This document shows, in pieces, positions 1-9,541 of a DNA stretch of 64,000 bases. The notes under the pieces were generated by a model, which saw only the letters and a program-made list of their open reading frames with translations, had not been told where the DNA came from and ran no database searches. The position numbers were made by a program, and so were the translations under genes. The stretch comes from Paenibacillus bovis (GTDB lineage: Bacteria; Bacillota; Bacilli; Paenibacillales; Paenibacillaceae): assembly GCF_001421015.2 (NCBI RefSeq), contig NZ_CP013023.1, positions 4,829,001 to 4,893,000 on the forward strand, written 5' to 3'. The first letter of the stretch is position 1. Each line of letters begins with the position of its first letter.

Positions 1-13
1 ATAATTCAAGCAT
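1..13 (-). CDS. 5' end of a leftward gene cut by the window edge
   Basis: Only an ATG and three further codons (M-L-E-L) are visible before the window ends. The start is credible because GGAGAAGGAGG lies just upstream on the same strand, about 6 nt from the ATG. It follows the MocR regulator gene on the same strand after about 130 nt. Nothing can be said about its product. Confidence 0.55.
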
Positions 14-143
14 GGTGTTCCTCCTTCTCCAATTCCTCTATCTAGGCATCTCTCGAATCTCAACTATACCGCTGTGTCATATTAAATGGCTATGGGCTTA
101 TATTGCGCAAAAAGTTCGTATTCGTCAATGGTAGGTTACCTAA

Positions 144-1715
144 TTAATGAAATTTTGTCGATTGCAGCGTGTTCCATGCATTCCGCAGACGCCGGATTCC
201 TTCTATAATCTGCTCTTCCTCCAGATGGGCAAAACTGAAGCAGCCTGCAGGCGTACCTTCGGTAAGCTGGTAATCGGCAGCATCCCGCCAGCGGACTCCG
301 CAGCCTGCTGCGATCTGCCGGAATTGTGCATACGATTCGCGATCATGCTGCCATACTCCGTACACATGCAGTCCCGAGCCGACCGGCATCCAGGAAAATA
401 CTCCCCGTAGCTGCTGTTCGACCTGTTCACGAAACATGGCATGACGTCCCCTGTACAGTCGGGTCATTCGGCGCAGATGACGCATATAATCCCCTCGCAT
501 AATAAAGCGGGCCAGTGCACGCTGCTCCAGCCGGGAAGAAGGCAGCGGATCATACAGGCGCTTGGCTGCTATAAGCGCTTGCGCCAGTCCCGGAGGCATA
601 ATCGCATAACCAAGCCGCAGGCTGGAGAACATACTTTTGGAAAAGGAACCGACATAGATCACGCTGTCTGTTGTATCCAGCGCCTTGAGCGGCTCTACCG
701 GGCGGCCTTCCCAGCGAAATTCACTGTCATAATCATCCTCGACGATCCACGCCTGCCGATGCTCTGCCCACTGGAGCAGCTGTTGTCGTCTGGGCAGCGG
801 CAGGACGACTCCGGTAGGAAACTGGCGGCCTGGTGTAACGAACAGCAGGCGGGAATCCCAATCCTGCGGAATAATGCCCTGCCGATCCAGCGGTGCCGGA
901 CATACCTGTCCACCGCAGGCTGTAATCGCACGGGAGATACCGGGATAACACGGATCTTCCAGAATAACAGGCTCTCCCTCATTAATGAGCAGCTGACAGA
1001 GCAGCACAATCGCTTCCATCGAGCCGCTGCATAATACGATCTGTTCCGGCTGGGCAGCGATACCGCGCGTACGTCCCAGATGACTGCAGATCGCTTCGCG
1101 CAGCAGCAGATCACCGCCGGCTTCTTCTCGCTGTCCGGAACTGTGGACCGGCTGCTGTAAATCTCTCGCAGCACCGGTCATTGCACTTCTCCAGTCGGTC
1201 AGTGAGCGACCCTCCAGCAGAATCTCACGGGGAGCAAAAGAAATCATTGTTGCAGGTCTCTGCAATGGTGTGATCGGGAGGTTGGCTGGATCATCAGCAG
1301 CTGGTGATTCGGCAGGCTGCCGTTGATCCATCTCCAACAGACGGTTACCCCAGCGGGATAACGTACGATAGCTATTGGACGGATCGGCGGTAGATACAGC
1401 AGCAGAGCGCTTCGGATCCGGTTGCTCCTTTTTTGTGCTGTGCTGAATCACCGGCAGACTGGTGAGCTGCCGGGCGACATAGGTGCCTCTGCCTACAGCC
1501 GATTCGGTATATCCTTCAGCCAGCAGCAGATCATAGGCTTCGGCTGCGCTCCCCCGGGAGACACCATAACTCGCTGCCAGCTCACGCGTGGAGGGCAGTC
1601 TCATTCCCGGCTGCAGCGATCCATTTAGAATATTTTCACGCAGTGCATAATACAGCGCTATGTATTTGTATGGATGCTGCTGCAGAGCGCGCTGATACGC
1701 AATAGTGATATCCAT
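144..1715 (-). CDS. MocR-family (GntR-type HTH + aminotransferase-like) transcriptional regulator
   Basis: A 523-residue PLP-dependent regulator of the MocR/PdxR/GabR type. The first ~80 residues form a GntR winged helix (RLPSTRELAASYGVSRGSA). The rest has the type I aminotransferase fold, including the Schiff-base lysine motif SFSKS. Family members bind DNA as domain-swapped dimers and use PLP or a PLP-amino acid adduct as effector. The start at 1715 is chosen because AAAGGAG lies at 1728-1734; an in-frame ATG 13 codons earlier has no ribosome site. It is divergent from a pyridoxamine-phosphate-oxidase-fold gene starting at 1999, so that gene is its most likely target (inference). Whether it controls vitamin B6, GABA or another pathway cannot be told. 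Confidence 0.9.
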   Translation of the reverse strand: MDITIAYQRALQQHPYKYIALYYALRENILNGSLQPGMRLPSTRELAASYGVSRGSAAEAYDLLLAEGYTESAVGRGTYVARQLTSLPVIQHSTKKEQPDPKRSAAVSTADPSNSYRTLSRWGNRLLEMDQRQPAESPAADDPANLPITPLQRPATMISFAPREILLEGRSLTDWRSAMTGAARDLQQPVHSSGQREEAGGDLLLREAICSHLGRTRGIAAQPEQIVLCSGSMEAIVLLCQLLINEGEPVILEDPCYPGISRAITACGGQVCPAPLDRQGIIPQDWDSRLLFVTPGRQFPTGVVLPLPRRQQLLQWAEHRQAWIVEDDYDSEFRWEGRPVEPLKALDTTDSVIYVGSFSKSMFSSLRLGYAIMPPGLAQALIAAKRLYDPLPSSRLEQRALARFIMRGDYMRHLRRMTRLYRGRHAMFREQVEQQLRGVFSWMPVGSGLHVYGVWQHDRESYAQFRQIAAGCGVRWRDAADYQLTEGTPAGCFSFAHLEEEQIIEGIRRLRNAWNTLQSTKFH

Positions 1716-1998
1716 ATCGTGCCTGTCTCCTTTCCAGCTGATCATATTGGACAATTGAATGTAACTCAGGCTAATTGCTTACGAATAGCGTATACATTGA
1801 ACCTATCTGTACAGAGAGATGCACAAGAAGTCACACATAGGAACTATTTTCCCTTTTATACTTCTATACGTTAATTCATTAAAATCGGACTATACCATTG
1901 TACCTGTATTGGCTCTTTTCGCCTGTCAATTTTCAGCATAAGCTGATTACCTCGGAACGTCAATCATCCAAACAGGAGATAAGGGAGAGAATTTAACA
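1716..1998. promoter_or_regulatory. Divergent control region with two similar repeats
   Basis: This is the intergenic region between the MocR gene and the flavin-protein gene. Two similar same-direction sequences occur 100 bp apart: TATACATTGAACCT at 1791 and TATACCATTGTACCT at 1891. MocR regulators typically bind direct repeats in such regions, so these are candidate operators (inference). No clear -35/-10 pair was identified for either gene. Confidence 0.35.
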
Positions 1999-2661
1999 AT
2001 GAGAAGAAAAGAATTTACAGTAGACGAGCAGCAGGAATTTGAACAATTTCTCGGTGAAGTCAGTTTTGGCTTTCTTGGACTCACTAGCGAGGATGGATGG
2101 CCGCGGGTGATTCCGCTTAATTTTGCATACGGCAATGGAGTATTTTACATGCATGGCAGCCGCGCCGGGGAGAAAATGCAGCTGCTCCGGGAGGATAACA
2201 AGGTCACTTTTTCGGCAGCCAGGGAGTACGCATTGATCCCATCTTATTTTACCGATGAAGAAATGGCCTGTCCGGCTACCGCCTTTTTCAAAAGTGTAAC
2301 AGTGCGGGGTCATGCCGAGGTCGTCACGGATCTTGAGGAAAAAGCGATGGCACTCGGCATCTTTATGCAAAAACTGCAGCCGGAAGGCGGCTATGATCCC
2401 ATTACTATCGAAGATCCCCGTTATATCCCTCGCCTCAAGGGAGTCGCGCTGATCAAGATTATCCCGGACGAATGGACGGCCAAATTCAAGTTCGGCCAGA
2501 ATGTCCGGGGTGAGGAACGCGAACAGATCATAAGCGGCCTGCAGCAGCGCGGATCTGCTGACGATCTGTCCACTCTGGAAATGATGGAAAAATACTGTCC
2601 GTATCATCAGTCAGCAAGTGGAGCGACCGGCAAGAATACAGCAGACGATCAGGATCTGTAG
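1999..2661 (+). CDS. Pyridoxamine 5'-phosphate oxidase-fold (flavin split-barrel, NimA-like) protein
   Basis: A 220-residue protein. Its first ~150 residues fit the FMN-binding split beta-barrel superfamily (pyridoxamine-phosphate oxidase-like, nitroimidazole-reductase-like). The segment LGLTSEDGWPRVIPLNFAY followed by FYMHG is the usual N-terminal pattern. Such proteins bind FMN, F420 or haem and the substrate is usually unknown. The C-terminal ~50 residues are polar and end in a CPYHQ segment not needed by the fold. GGGAGAG precedes the ATG. It is divergent from a PLP-dependent MocR regulator, which suggests PLP- or amine-responsive expression, but that is inference. Confidence 0.8.
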   Translation: MRRKEFTVDEQQEFEQFLGEVSFGFLGLTSEDGWPRVIPLNFAYGNGVFYMHGSRAGEKMQLLREDNKVTFSAAREYALIPSYFTDEEMACPATAFFKSVTVRGHAEVVTDLEEKAMALGIFMQKLQPEGGYDPITIEDPRYIPRLKGVALIKIIPDEWTAKFKFGQNVRGEEREQIISGLQQRGSADDLSTLEMMEKYCPYHQSASGATGKNTADDQDL

Positions 2662-3115
2662 TCCACACTCCGGCAGAGCAGCTTTTTTAGGTGGGGGTAG
2701 AACCAGCTTCCAGTATCCAGTTTCCTACTTTCTTCTTCCTACTTTGTGCTTTTGCTTTCTGCTTTGTATCTATTATATAAAAAGCAGCTGCCTGGTTCAC
2801 GCAGGCTTCCAGATATACATACTACTTTGATGGACTGATAGTGCATGAATTCACTCTCTTTCTATAGAAGTATCCTGCTGACCTATTTTACCATACGCCA
2901 ACCTGCCTATCTGATCGGCTTACGACAGCATTCCTATCTGGTCCGTACAAGACATTCTTCATACGACGTTCACATCTATTCATTCAAAATCCTCCGGTTG
3001 CACAGTGACACCATAATGTGAACAATGATATACTATGAGGCAGCGAAATCAGACGGAATATGCAGCAGATTCGCCTGGTTGATATCTTCTAAACAGACCC
3101 GGAAGGATGAACAAG
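2662..3115. other. Intergenic region, 454 bp
   Basis: It holds no convincing gene. The only recognisable element is the candidate promoter at 3005-3034 serving the downstream aminotransferase. No clear terminator was found for the upstream flavin-protein gene. Confidence 0.4.
3005..3034 (+). promoter_or_regulatory. Candidate sigma-A promoter of the aminotransferase gene
   Basis: GTGACA and TATACT are separated by 18 nt, about 75 nt upstream of the ribosome binding site. The match is moderate and rests on sequence alone. Confidence 0.4.
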
Positions 3116-4414
3116 ATGAACCCACTGGCAGAACAATTGAATGAGAACCTGAAAGAGGACAGTCCCTATATTTACGACATGCTGTCCACGCTCGGCAAAG
3201 AAATGTATTTCCCCAAAGAAGGCATATTGAGCCAATCGGCAGAAGCTTCAAGCCAGGCCAAAAAATACAATGCTACGATCGGTATCGCTACCGAAAATGG
3301 TGGACCAATGCATCTGAAAGTCATTCAGGATTCCTTATCCGCTTTTCAGCCGAAAGATCTGTATCCGTATGCTCCGCCAGCCGGCAAACCCGAGCTGCGC
3401 AGCGCATGGCGCGAGAAAATGATCAAGGACAATCCATCTCTGGCCGATCAACAATTCGGCAATCCGATCGTAACCAATGCACTGACCCATGGTCTGAGCA
3501 TCGTAGCCGATCTGTTCGCCGATGAGGGTGACGCGATCATCTATCCGGACAAGAACTGGGAAAATTACGAACTGACCTTCGGTATCCGCCGCGGGGCACA
3601 GATCATCAATTATCCATTGTTCACCGAAGATATGAGCTTCAACAGCGATGGTCTGCGCGATGCATTACTGGAACAAAAAGACCGCGGCAAAGCAATTGTC
3701 GTCCTGAACTTCCCAAACAACCCGACCGGATACACACCAAGCGTCGAAGACGGTCACCGGATCGTAGCTGCCATCAACGAAGCGGCACTGGCCGGGATCA
3801 ATGTAGTCGTAGTAACGGATGATGCCTACTTTGGACTGTTCTTCGAAGATTCCATGCAGGAATCCCTGTTTGGCGAACTGAATAATCTGCATCCGCGCAT
3901 TCTGCCGATCAAGATCGACGGCGCGACCAAGGAAGAATATGTTTGGGGATTCCGCGTTGGATTTATTACGTATGGTTCCTCTTCAGCTACGGCGCTGACA
4001 GCATTGGAGCAAAAAACACTGGGTATTATCCGTGCCACCATTTCCAGCGGTGCACATCCATCCCAGACCTTTGTACTGAACGCTCTACGCTCCCCTGAAT
4101 TCGAAGCGCAAAAAGCCGAAAAATTCCAGGTAATGAAAGGCCGTGCCAACAAAGTCAAACAGCTGCTCGACAGCGGCAAATACGGCGATGTATGGGAATA
4201 CTATCCGTTTAACTCCGGCTACTTTATGTGCCTGAAGCTCAAAAATGTATCGGCGGAAGATGTACGCCAGCGCTTGCTGAGCCAGTACGAAGTCGGCACA
4301 ATTGCTCTGGGTGAGCATGATCTGCGGGTTGCTTTCTCCTGTATTGAAGAGCAATACCTTGAAGATCTGTACGATCTGATCCATCAGGCTGTACTGGATG
4401 TGCAGCAGGCGTAA
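3116..4414 (+). CDS. Class I/II PLP-dependent aminotransferase
   Basis: A 432-residue fold-type I aminotransferase. Visible signatures are NFPNNPTG (substrate/PLP loop), VVTDDAYFG (Asp that binds the pyridine nitrogen), and a lysine in the IDGATKEEYVWGFRVGF segment in the position of the catalytic Lys. The substrate is not evident; the family includes aromatic and broad-specificity amino-acid aminotransferases. The start at 3116 is preferred over 3107 because GGAAGG sits 9 nt before it, whereas it abuts the 3107 ATG. The gene is monocistronic: a promoter candidate lies upstream and a strong terminator at 4486-4519. Confidence 0.88.
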   Translation: MNPLAEQLNENLKEDSPYIYDMLSTLGKEMYFPKEGILSQSAEASSQAKKYNATIGIATENGGPMHLKVIQDSLSAFQPKDLYPYAPPAGKPELRSAWREKMIKDNPSLADQQFGNPIVTNALTHGLSIVADLFADEGDAIIYPDKNWENYELTFGIRRGAQIINYPLFTEDMSFNSDGLRDALLEQKDRGKAIVVLNFPNNPTGYTPSVEDGHRIVAAINEAALAGINVVVVTDDAYFGLFFEDSMQESLFGELNNLHPRILPIKIDGATKEEYVWGFRVGFITYGSSSATALTALEQKTLGIIRATISSGAHPSQTFVLNALRSPEFEAQKAEKFQVMKGRANKVKQLLDSGKYGDVWEYYPFNSGYFMCLKLKNVSAEDVRQRLLSQYEVGTIALGEHDLRVAFSCIEEQYLEDLYDLIHQAVLDVQQA

Positions 4415-4485
4415 CAAACAAGCTGACGGTTAGTTCTTTATTAACCAGCAATTCTTTTTGATCATTATAAGATCCATAAATAATA

Positions 4486-4519
4486 GCAGGCTCCGGTCAT
4501 GGATCGGAGCCTGCTTTTT
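4486..4519 (+). terminator. Rho-independent terminator after the aminotransferase gene
   Basis: A perfect 10-bp stem, GCAGGCTCCG paired with CGGAGCCTGC, has a 9-nt loop and is followed by TTTTT. Confidence 0.9.
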
Positions 4520-4722
4520 GGCGTTCCTTGGATTAATAGCCGCCTTATTTCCTATCCATACAATTCCATTACAGGAAAATTCATTTCCCAAAAGAATAAA
4601 GTTGTAGTAATATGGATCAATATGCCTATTTTTGTAAAGAAAAGAGATAATATTAGGTTTTTAAGACTATATTGGGATTAGGTATAAAGCTTAAATTTGT
4701 GGTTTATTGGGGGACTTAAGGA

Positions 4723-7700
4723 ATGTTAACGACGAAAATTCGGCCGTGGGCCATCCTGCTGCTGAGCACAGCCATTCTGCTGCCGACTGCCGGACTCACA
4801 GGAGCTGATCCAGTCAGCGCACAGTCAGTCAATGCGACTGATATCCAGCATCACTGGGCCAAAAATGTTCTTATCGATTGGCAAAACAAAGGCTATATTA
4901 GCGGCTTCCAGGATGGCAGTCTACAGCCGGATCAGAGTGTAACCCGTTCGCAGCTGGCTGCACTGATCAACAAATCATTCGGATTCACTTCATCCGTACC
5001 CATTCATTATCGCGATGTACAACCATCCGATTGGTACTATAACGATATCGCTATGGCCAAAGCGCAAGGTTATATGGAAGGATACAAAGATTCCACCTTC
5101 CATCCGGAGCAGCAAGTTACCCGTCAGGAGCTGGCGGTTATTCTGACCTCTATCAAAAAATTAAAATCATCCGGCTCGGCCAGTCGAATGAAAGATACAG
5201 CCAACAGCCCTTCCTGGAGCAAAGGCTCGATCGGTGCCGTGATCGATAACGGACTGATGAATGGCGATGAAAAAGGATTCCGTCCCAAAGACACAACGAC
5301 TCGTGCCGAAGCCGTCACCGTACTGAATCGTTCACTTCAGTCTACCGGTGCTGCAGCGACAGTCTATAATACAGCTGGAGTCTACGGACCGGCATCTGGA
5401 CAACAGCAGATATCCGGCAATGTACAGCTCAATGCCGCTGGCAGCACACTGCGTAATATGGTCATCGAGGGTGATCTGCTGCTTGGCCAGGGAATTGGCG
5501 AAGGAGATGCACTGCTCGATCATGTGACGGTCAAAGGAACAACAACCGTCAATGGCGGCGGCAGCCACAGTATCCATGTCAAAGATTCCAATCTGGCTAC
5601 TATGGTCATTAACAAAAAAGATGGCGATGTTCGCATAGAAACCAGTGGTTCAACTGTGATTCAGCAGACTGTTCTTCAATCCGGTGCCATTCTGGAAGAG
5701 AAAACGAACGCTGGTGCCAGCGGATTTAACAATGTCGTTATGTCTTCCCTACTGCCGACCGGTGCCAGAGTGACCATGAATGGACGGTTCGATGCAGTCG
5801 ATATCGCCGCTTCATCACTTGACGTGCAGCTGATATCAGGTTCAATCGATAGTCTGGCTGTCGCTTCCGGTACGACAGGCAACCGGGTGGATACGACCAG
5901 TAGCTCGTCTATTCAATCCGCTACCTTGAATGCCCCGGCAACGATCGGCGGCAATGGTACGGTCGAGCATGCTTATATTCGCGCTGAAGGAGTCACAATT
6001 ACGCCGCGGGTGATGCAGACGAGTATAGATAATGGCATTACTGCCCGCGTAGGCGGCAATACGGTAGGACTTCCACTGACCCCAACCAATACCAAGAAAA
6101 AAGAATCCAATCATAATGAGACCACAACGCCTGTAAACGAGACGAAGCCAACTCCGAACACAGATGTCACGGCTCCGCCGCAGATCCAGCATCTGGATGT
6201 CAAGAATGGTCAGGCCGTTCTGCCTCCTCAGGCGGGCGATGTGCTGTTCCTCAGCGATATGAATATTACAGCTACACTGGACGGTGTGCCTATCAACTTG
6301 CGCTCGATCAGCTATGACAGCGTGACGCGTACTGTGCACTTCGATCCACTTAAGCTACTGCATTATAATGGCAAAGTACTGCAGGTCAAAATAGCCCCTG
6401 TAGCAGACTTTTCCCGTCTTACGCGTACGTTCCAGGGCAGTGTACAAATCAGTGGTTTTATCGGCGTAATTACCGACACTCAAGGTGAGCCGGTGAATGG
6501 AGTAAAAATAATGTTCCGTCGAGGCGTAGGCATAATGACCGGACCGGTAGAAGCAACAGTAACCACCGGTATGGATGGCAACTATACCGTTCAGCTTCCA
6601 CCTGGTATATATACCGGAGAGATGCAAAAGGATGGATTCCTTACATCTTACATGACTGGCGTCTCATTAACAGGCATCCTGAATGATACCGAAAATGGAG
6701 TTATCATCCAGCAGGCGGATAAAGACCAGGTTCACATTGTACTGACCTGGGATGAGTTCCCGCAAGACGAAGATGTGCATCTGCTCGGACCTACTCCGGA
6801 CGGATTCGGATTTCAAACGGATTCATCTGAACAACAATATATCTACAATAGTGAAGTATATGCTGAACTGAATTACGATGCTATACAGGGTTATGGCCCA
6901 GAAGCTCTAACGATCCGCAAACGTACACCAGGCACATATACATTTTATGTAGACAATATCAGTCAATTACATTTAGGCAGTACGGCTACTCTACGTCATT
7001 CGTCTGCCCGTGTTAAAGTCTATGATGGTCAGTCTCCGACGCCAATCAAGACGTACCTGATACCTGCAGGTGACGGCAACGAGCCGTACTGGCATGTATT
7101 TGACATGAATATAGCTGATGGACAGCTGAGCTTTACGGATCGTAATCTGCTCTTGAATGCAGCACCAGTCTCCAAGTATCTGCCGATTCCAACTGCTGAT
7201 TCGGATCAAGCTAAGCTGGAACAGGAAGCCGATCTTATTCCCGATGATATCGTGCTGCCATATGATACAAAGCTGAATCAAGAAATTACCCTGACAGATA
7301 AGCAACCAGCTGATGGTATCACCAGAACCGTCTCCTCTGTAGAACTGTTGTCTGCTATCGATGCGGATACAGATAACGAGTTTTCGGTCACCAATGATGT
7401 ATATCTCTCCACTGCGGATACGGGCAAAGGTCTGCAACTGCTCCAGTATAACGGCAGTCCGTATACTGCACCGTATAAAGTGACCGTTTCTCTCCGTCTC
7501 GGTGATACCACTATCCAAAAAAACGTGTACGTGGATGTACCCAATCTGGATACCTGGTTGAATCAAGCTGCAATTCGCGCTCAAAGTGTGCTGGCACAAC
7601 CAGCTGCCGGACAGGATACGACCGGGTTGCAGACCGCTCTGGATCACAAAAATGCTCTACCGCAAGCCGCTGCTGTACAGGACAAGATCACTGTTCTACA

Positions 7701-7734
7701 GGAACTAAATGCAGCGCTACAGCAACTAAAATAA
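4723..7734 (+). CDS. Large secreted SLH-domain surface protein
   Basis: A 1003-residue protein with a Sec signal peptide ending near VSA33. Three S-layer-homology motifs follow at about 39-85, 95-145 and 158-203, each with the TRSQLA/TRQELA/TRAEAV-type core. Such motifs anchor proteins to pyruvylated secondary wall polymer. Residues ~215-440 are Gly/Asn/Thr/Val-rich strands that look like a beta-solenoid. A Lys/Asn/Thr/Pro linker follows (~450-480). A carboxypeptidase-regulatory-like domain lies at ~576-650 (GVITDTQGEPVNG...GNYTVQLPPG). A domain from ~671 to 800 begins LTWDEFPQDEDVHL and resembles YfaP/DUF2135-type beta domains. The C-terminal ~200 residues are unassigned. AAGGA lies close to the ATG. 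It is monocistronic, with a terminator at 7748-7785. Its function beyond cell-surface display is unknown. Confidence 0.88.
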   Translation: MLTTKIRPWAILLLSTAILLPTAGLTGADPVSAQSVNATDIQHHWAKNVLIDWQNKGYISGFQDGSLQPDQSVTRSQLAALINKSFGFTSSVPIHYRDVQPSDWYYNDIAMAKAQGYMEGYKDSTFHPEQQVTRQELAVILTSIKKLKSSGSASRMKDTANSPSWSKGSIGAVIDNGLMNGDEKGFRPKDTTTRAEAVTVLNRSLQSTGAAATVYNTAGVYGPASGQQQISGNVQLNAAGSTLRNMVIEGDLLLGQGIGEGDALLDHVTVKGTTTVNGGGSHSIHVKDSNLATMVINKKDGDVRIETSGSTVIQQTVLQSGAILEEKTNAGASGFNNVVMSSLLPTGARVTMNGRFDAVDIAASSLDVQLISGSIDSLAVASGTTGNRVDTTSSSSIQSATLNAPATIGGNGTVEHAYIRAEGVTITPRVMQTSIDNGITARVGGNTVGLPLTPTNTKKKESNHNETTTPVNETKPTPNTDVTAPPQIQHLDVKNGQAVLPPQAGDVLFLSDMNITATLDGVPINLRSISYDSVTRTVHFDPLKLLHYNGKVLQVKIAPVADFSRLTRTFQGSVQISGFIGVITDTQGEPVNGVKIMFRRGVGIMTGPVEATVTTGMDGNYTVQLPPGIYTGEMQKDGFLTSYMTGVSLTGILNDTENGVIIQQADKDQVHIVLTWDEFPQDEDVHLLGPTPDGFGFQTDSSEQQYIYNSEVYAELNYDAIQGYGPEALTIRKRTPGTYTFYVDNISQLHLGSTATLRHSSARVKVYDGQSPTPIKTYLIPAGDGNEPYWHVFDMNIADGQLSFTDRNLLLNAAPVSKYLPIPTADSDQAKLEQEADLIPDDIVLPYDTKLNQEITLTDKQPADGITRTVSSVELLSAIDADTDNEFSVTNDVYLSTADTGKGLQLLQYNGSPYTAPYKVTVSLRLGDTTIQKNVYVDVPNLDTWLNQAAIRAQSVLAQPAAGQDTTGLQTALDHKNALPQAAAVQDKITVLQELNAALQQLK

Positions 7735-7747
7735 ACAGGCTTCATCC

Positions 7748-7785
7748 AAAAAACCAGCATGGGCTCATCCCGATGCTGGTTTTTT
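7748..7785. terminator. Bidirectional terminator between the SLH gene and livF
   Basis: The stem AAACCAGCAT pairs with ATGCTGGTTT and is flanked by A and T runs on both sides. It can therefore end the rightward SLH transcript and the leftward liv operon. Confidence 0.88.
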
Positions 7786-7902
7786 GATTTCAGTAAGTCT
7801 ATCGATAAATCTATCGCCTGCTTAGGATAACGAAATACATGTCTTCGATATAGACTAGGTGGAACAGACTAATGATATTTCAGACTTTGCTATGTCATAC
7901 TT

Positions 7903-8607
7903 CTACGCCAGATATGCTTCCTTGACCTGATCATTCTTGAGCAGCTCTGCTGCATTATCCTGCAGAATGATCTCTCCTGTCTGGATCACGTACCCTCGGT
8001 GGGCAATCTGCAGTGCCTGATAAGCATTCTGTTCCACCAGCAAAATCGTCATGCCTGATTCATTCAATTCCTGGATAATCTCGAAAATCTGATCCACGAT
8101 CACCGGTGCAAGTCCCATCGACGGTTCATCCAGCAAAATAATACGCGGACCCATCATCAGACCGCGGGCGATGGCCAGCATCTGCTGTTCGCCGCCGCTC
8201 ATCGTACCGCCTACCTGATGATAACGTTCCTTGAGCCTCGGGAAATAGGCAAAAGACTTCTCGATACGTTCCCGGATCAGGCTTTTGCTTTTAACCGAGA
8301 ATGCACCCATTTCCAGATTCTCCTTAACCGTCAGTCGCGGGAAAATGCGCCGTCCCTCTGGGACATGGGCGATGCCACTCTGCGCGGTAACATGCGGCGG
8401 TTGGTCAGAGATATTTTTGCCGTTAAACCACACTTCTCCACGAATCTTCACCTGGCCGCAGATCGACTTGAGCGTGGTCGATTTACCTGCTCCATTGGAG
8501 CCGATCAGCGTCACGATTTCACCTTCATTCACATCAATCGTCACACCGCGCAGTGCCTGAATCGCACCGTAATATGCCTCCACCTGCTTGAGCTGCAGCA
8601 GACTCAT
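7903..8607 (-). CDS. livF: Branched-chain amino-acid ABC transporter, ATP-binding protein LivF
   Basis: A 234-residue ATPase with Walker A GSNGAGKST, signature MSGGEQQMLAIARGL and Walker B IILLDEPSMGL. Its length and the QVEAYYGAIQALRG start are typical of LivF. It energises uptake of leucine, isoleucine and valine (or related substrates) with LivG, LivH, LivM and LivJ. It is the last gene of the leftward operon. Its ATG overlaps the livG stop codon by 4 nt, implying translational coupling. Confidence 0.95.
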   Translation of the reverse strand: MSLLQLKQVEAYYGAIQALRGVTIDVNEGEIVTLIGSNGAGKSTTLKSICGQVKIRGEVWFNGKNISDQPPHVTAQSGIAHVPEGRRIFPRLTVKENLEMGAFSVKSKSLIRERIEKSFAYFPRLKERYHQVGGTMSGGEQQMLAIARGLMMGPRIILLDEPSMGLAPVIVDQIFEIIQELNESGMTILLVEQNAYQALQIAHRGYVIQTGEIILQDNAAELLKNDQVKEAYLA

Positions 8608-9392
8608 TCGACCACCACTCCTTCCTCGACGGCACTTTTACCTAGATAAGCTTCGATTACCTTGGGATTGGAACGGATATCCTGTGGATCGCCCTCGGCG
8701 ATTTTGACGCCATGATCCAGCACCAGAATATGATGTGACAGCTCCATCACGAGTTTCATATCATGTTCGATCAGAATAATGGAGATATTCAGCTTCTCCT
8801 GAATACGGCGAATCAGCGAGGTCAGGTCTACCGTTTCCCTCGGATTCATCCCGGCAGCCGGCTCGTCGAGCAGCAGCACCTTGGGCCGGGCAGCCAGAGC
8901 ACGGGCGATCTCCAGCCGGCGCTGCGCTCCGTATGACAGACTGCTCGCTTCGGCATTGTACCATTCCTCCAGCCCGACATACTCTAGCAGACGATACGCT
9001 TCCTGCTGCGAGGTATGTTCTTCATGCCGTACTCTGGGCAGATTGAGCAGTGTACCGATCACACCTGTTTTCAGATGAATATGCATACCTACCTGCACAT
9101 TCTCCAGCACAGTCATACTGCCGAACAGACGGATATTTTGAAAAGTACGGGCGATGCCTTTGCCGGTAATCCGGTCGGGCTTCACATTGACAATCGATTC
9201 CCCGTCCAGCTCAATCTGTCCCTCATCCGGCACATAAATACCGGTAATCATATTAAAAAAGGTCGTTTTGCCTGCTCCATTCGGACCGATAACGGCAGAG
9301 ATTTGTCCCTTTGGAAATGCAAAATCCACACCACTAACCGCAGTCAGTCCGCCGAAACGCTTGGTGAGCCGGTTTACTTTTAGAATACTCAT
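8604..9392 (-). CDS. livG: Branched-chain amino-acid ABC transporter, ATP-binding protein LivG
   Basis: A 262-residue ABC ATPase with Walker A GPNGAGKTTFFN, signature LSYGAQRRLEIARAL and Walker B VLLLDEPAAGMNP. The GMNP sequence after Walker B is characteristic of LivG. GAGGAGGAG precedes the ATG. It forms a heterodimer with LivF beneath LivH/LivM. It is separated from livM by 149 nt containing a hairpin (9500-9531), unlike the tight livG-livF overlap. Confidence 0.95.
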   Translation of the reverse strand: MSILKVNRLTKRFGGLTAVSGVDFAFPKGQISAVIGPNGAGKTTFFNMITGIYVPDEGQIELDGESIVNVKPDRITGKGIARTFQNIRLFGSMTVLENVQVGMHIHLKTGVIGTLLNLPRVRHEEHTSQQEAYRLLEYVGLEEWYNAEASSLSYGAQRRLEIARALAARPKVLLLDEPAAGMNPRETVDLTSLIRRIQEKLNISIILIEHDMKLVMELSHHILVLDHGVKIAEGDPQDIRSNPKVIEAYLGKSAVEEGVVVE

Positions 9393-9499
9393 GACTGTCT
9401 CCTCCTCATAGGCGGGATTGGCTGGGCCCGGTGTATATGTCCGGCTCCCTGTTATCTCCGGTTATCGGAACCATTTGTACAGGTGTATACCGATTCAAC

Positions 9500-9531
9500 A
9501 GAGCAGCCGTCAGATGATCACAGGCTGCTCT
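9500..9531 (-). other. Intercistronic stem-loop between livM and livG
   Basis: AGAGCAGCC pairs perfectly with GGCTGCTCT around a 14-nt loop. On the transcribed strand no U-run follows, so it is more likely an mRNA stability or processing element than a terminator. Confidence 0.5.
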
Positions 9532-9541
9532 CCATAGCATT

